From: Bufo bufo
Lineage: Eukaryota; Chordata; Amphibia; Anura; Bufonidae
NCBI RefSeq assembly: GCF_905171765.1
Contig: NC_053391.1
Location: 689,497,257 to 689,561,256, forward strand
Length of the DNA stretch: 64,000 bases
Reading direction: 5' to 3'
Shown here: positions 63,956-64,000 of the stretch, in pieces
How the letters are laid out: each line of letters starts with the position of its first letter
How positions within the stretch are numbered: the stretch's first letter is position 1
Translations under genes and position numbers: made by a program
The notes under the pieces: model-generated
Database searches by the model: none
What the model was told of the DNA's origin: nothing
Seen by the model: the letters and a program-made list of their open reading frames with translations, nothing else

Positions 63956-64000
63956 AAAAAAAAAAAAAATATATATATATTTTTTTTTTTTGTTCATGGT

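Noticed and set aside
55099..64000. Further upstream piwi exons (N, PAZ, L2)
   Set aside because: I scanned the minus strand for PAZ/L2-like text and found none; most of the stretch is DIRS-E and other repeats. They are probably beyond the window.

Overview
The window looks like vertebrate, most probably anuran amphibian, nuclear DNA. It is AT/GC-mixed, packed with TTAA-flanked foldback elements, DIRS-type tyrosine-recombinase retrotransposons, Tc1-like remnants and a CR1/L2-type LINE, and it carries one split host gene. The species call is inference from repeat style; no organelle, bacterial or viral genome features are present. The only host gene I can support is the 3' half of a PIWI-clade Argonaute gene (best match piwil1) on the minus strand. 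Nine exons with GT-AG junctions and matching phases run from 55098 down to a stop codon at 4270-4272. They encode 393 residues covering the MID and PIWI domains, with all four slicer residues (D, E, D, H) present. A 3'UTR with AATAAA at 3696-3701 follows. The 5' half of the gene (N, PAZ) lies beyond the right edge or was not found in 55.1-64 kb. Layout: 1-3680 is downstream flank with two foldback repeats; 3682-6009 holds the last three exons; 6.0-17.9 kb is an intron with two long, oppositely oriented copies of one TTAA element (6261-8913 and 13800-17193) around a GC-rich minisatellite; 17919-18072 is an exon. From 18.1 to 29.7 kb an intron holds a four-level nest: an uncharacterised repeat ORF, interrupted by DIRS-A, interrupted by a CR1-like LINE, interrupted by a TTAA element. 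29737-29807 is an exon. From 29.8 to 53.5 kb a 23.7-kb intron holds Tc1 remnants, DIRS-B (the best preserved, with gag, RT/RNase H and YR remains, and hit by an LTR), another TTAA-element copy, fragment DIRS-C and non-autonomous DIRS-D. 53467-55098 is a cluster of four exons; 55.1-64 kb has a SINE-like repeat, a retroposon-like tract, non-autonomous DIRS-E and a terminal foldback element. Functionally, the host gene encodes a piRNA-guided transposon silencer, while its own introns are almost entirely transposons. All five DIRS copies lie in the same transcriptional sense as the gene. That orientation, a possible giant intronic hairpin, and insertions within 20-35 bp of splice donors are the most notable features. 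I saw no CRISPR array, tRNA, rRNA or prokaryote-type system.
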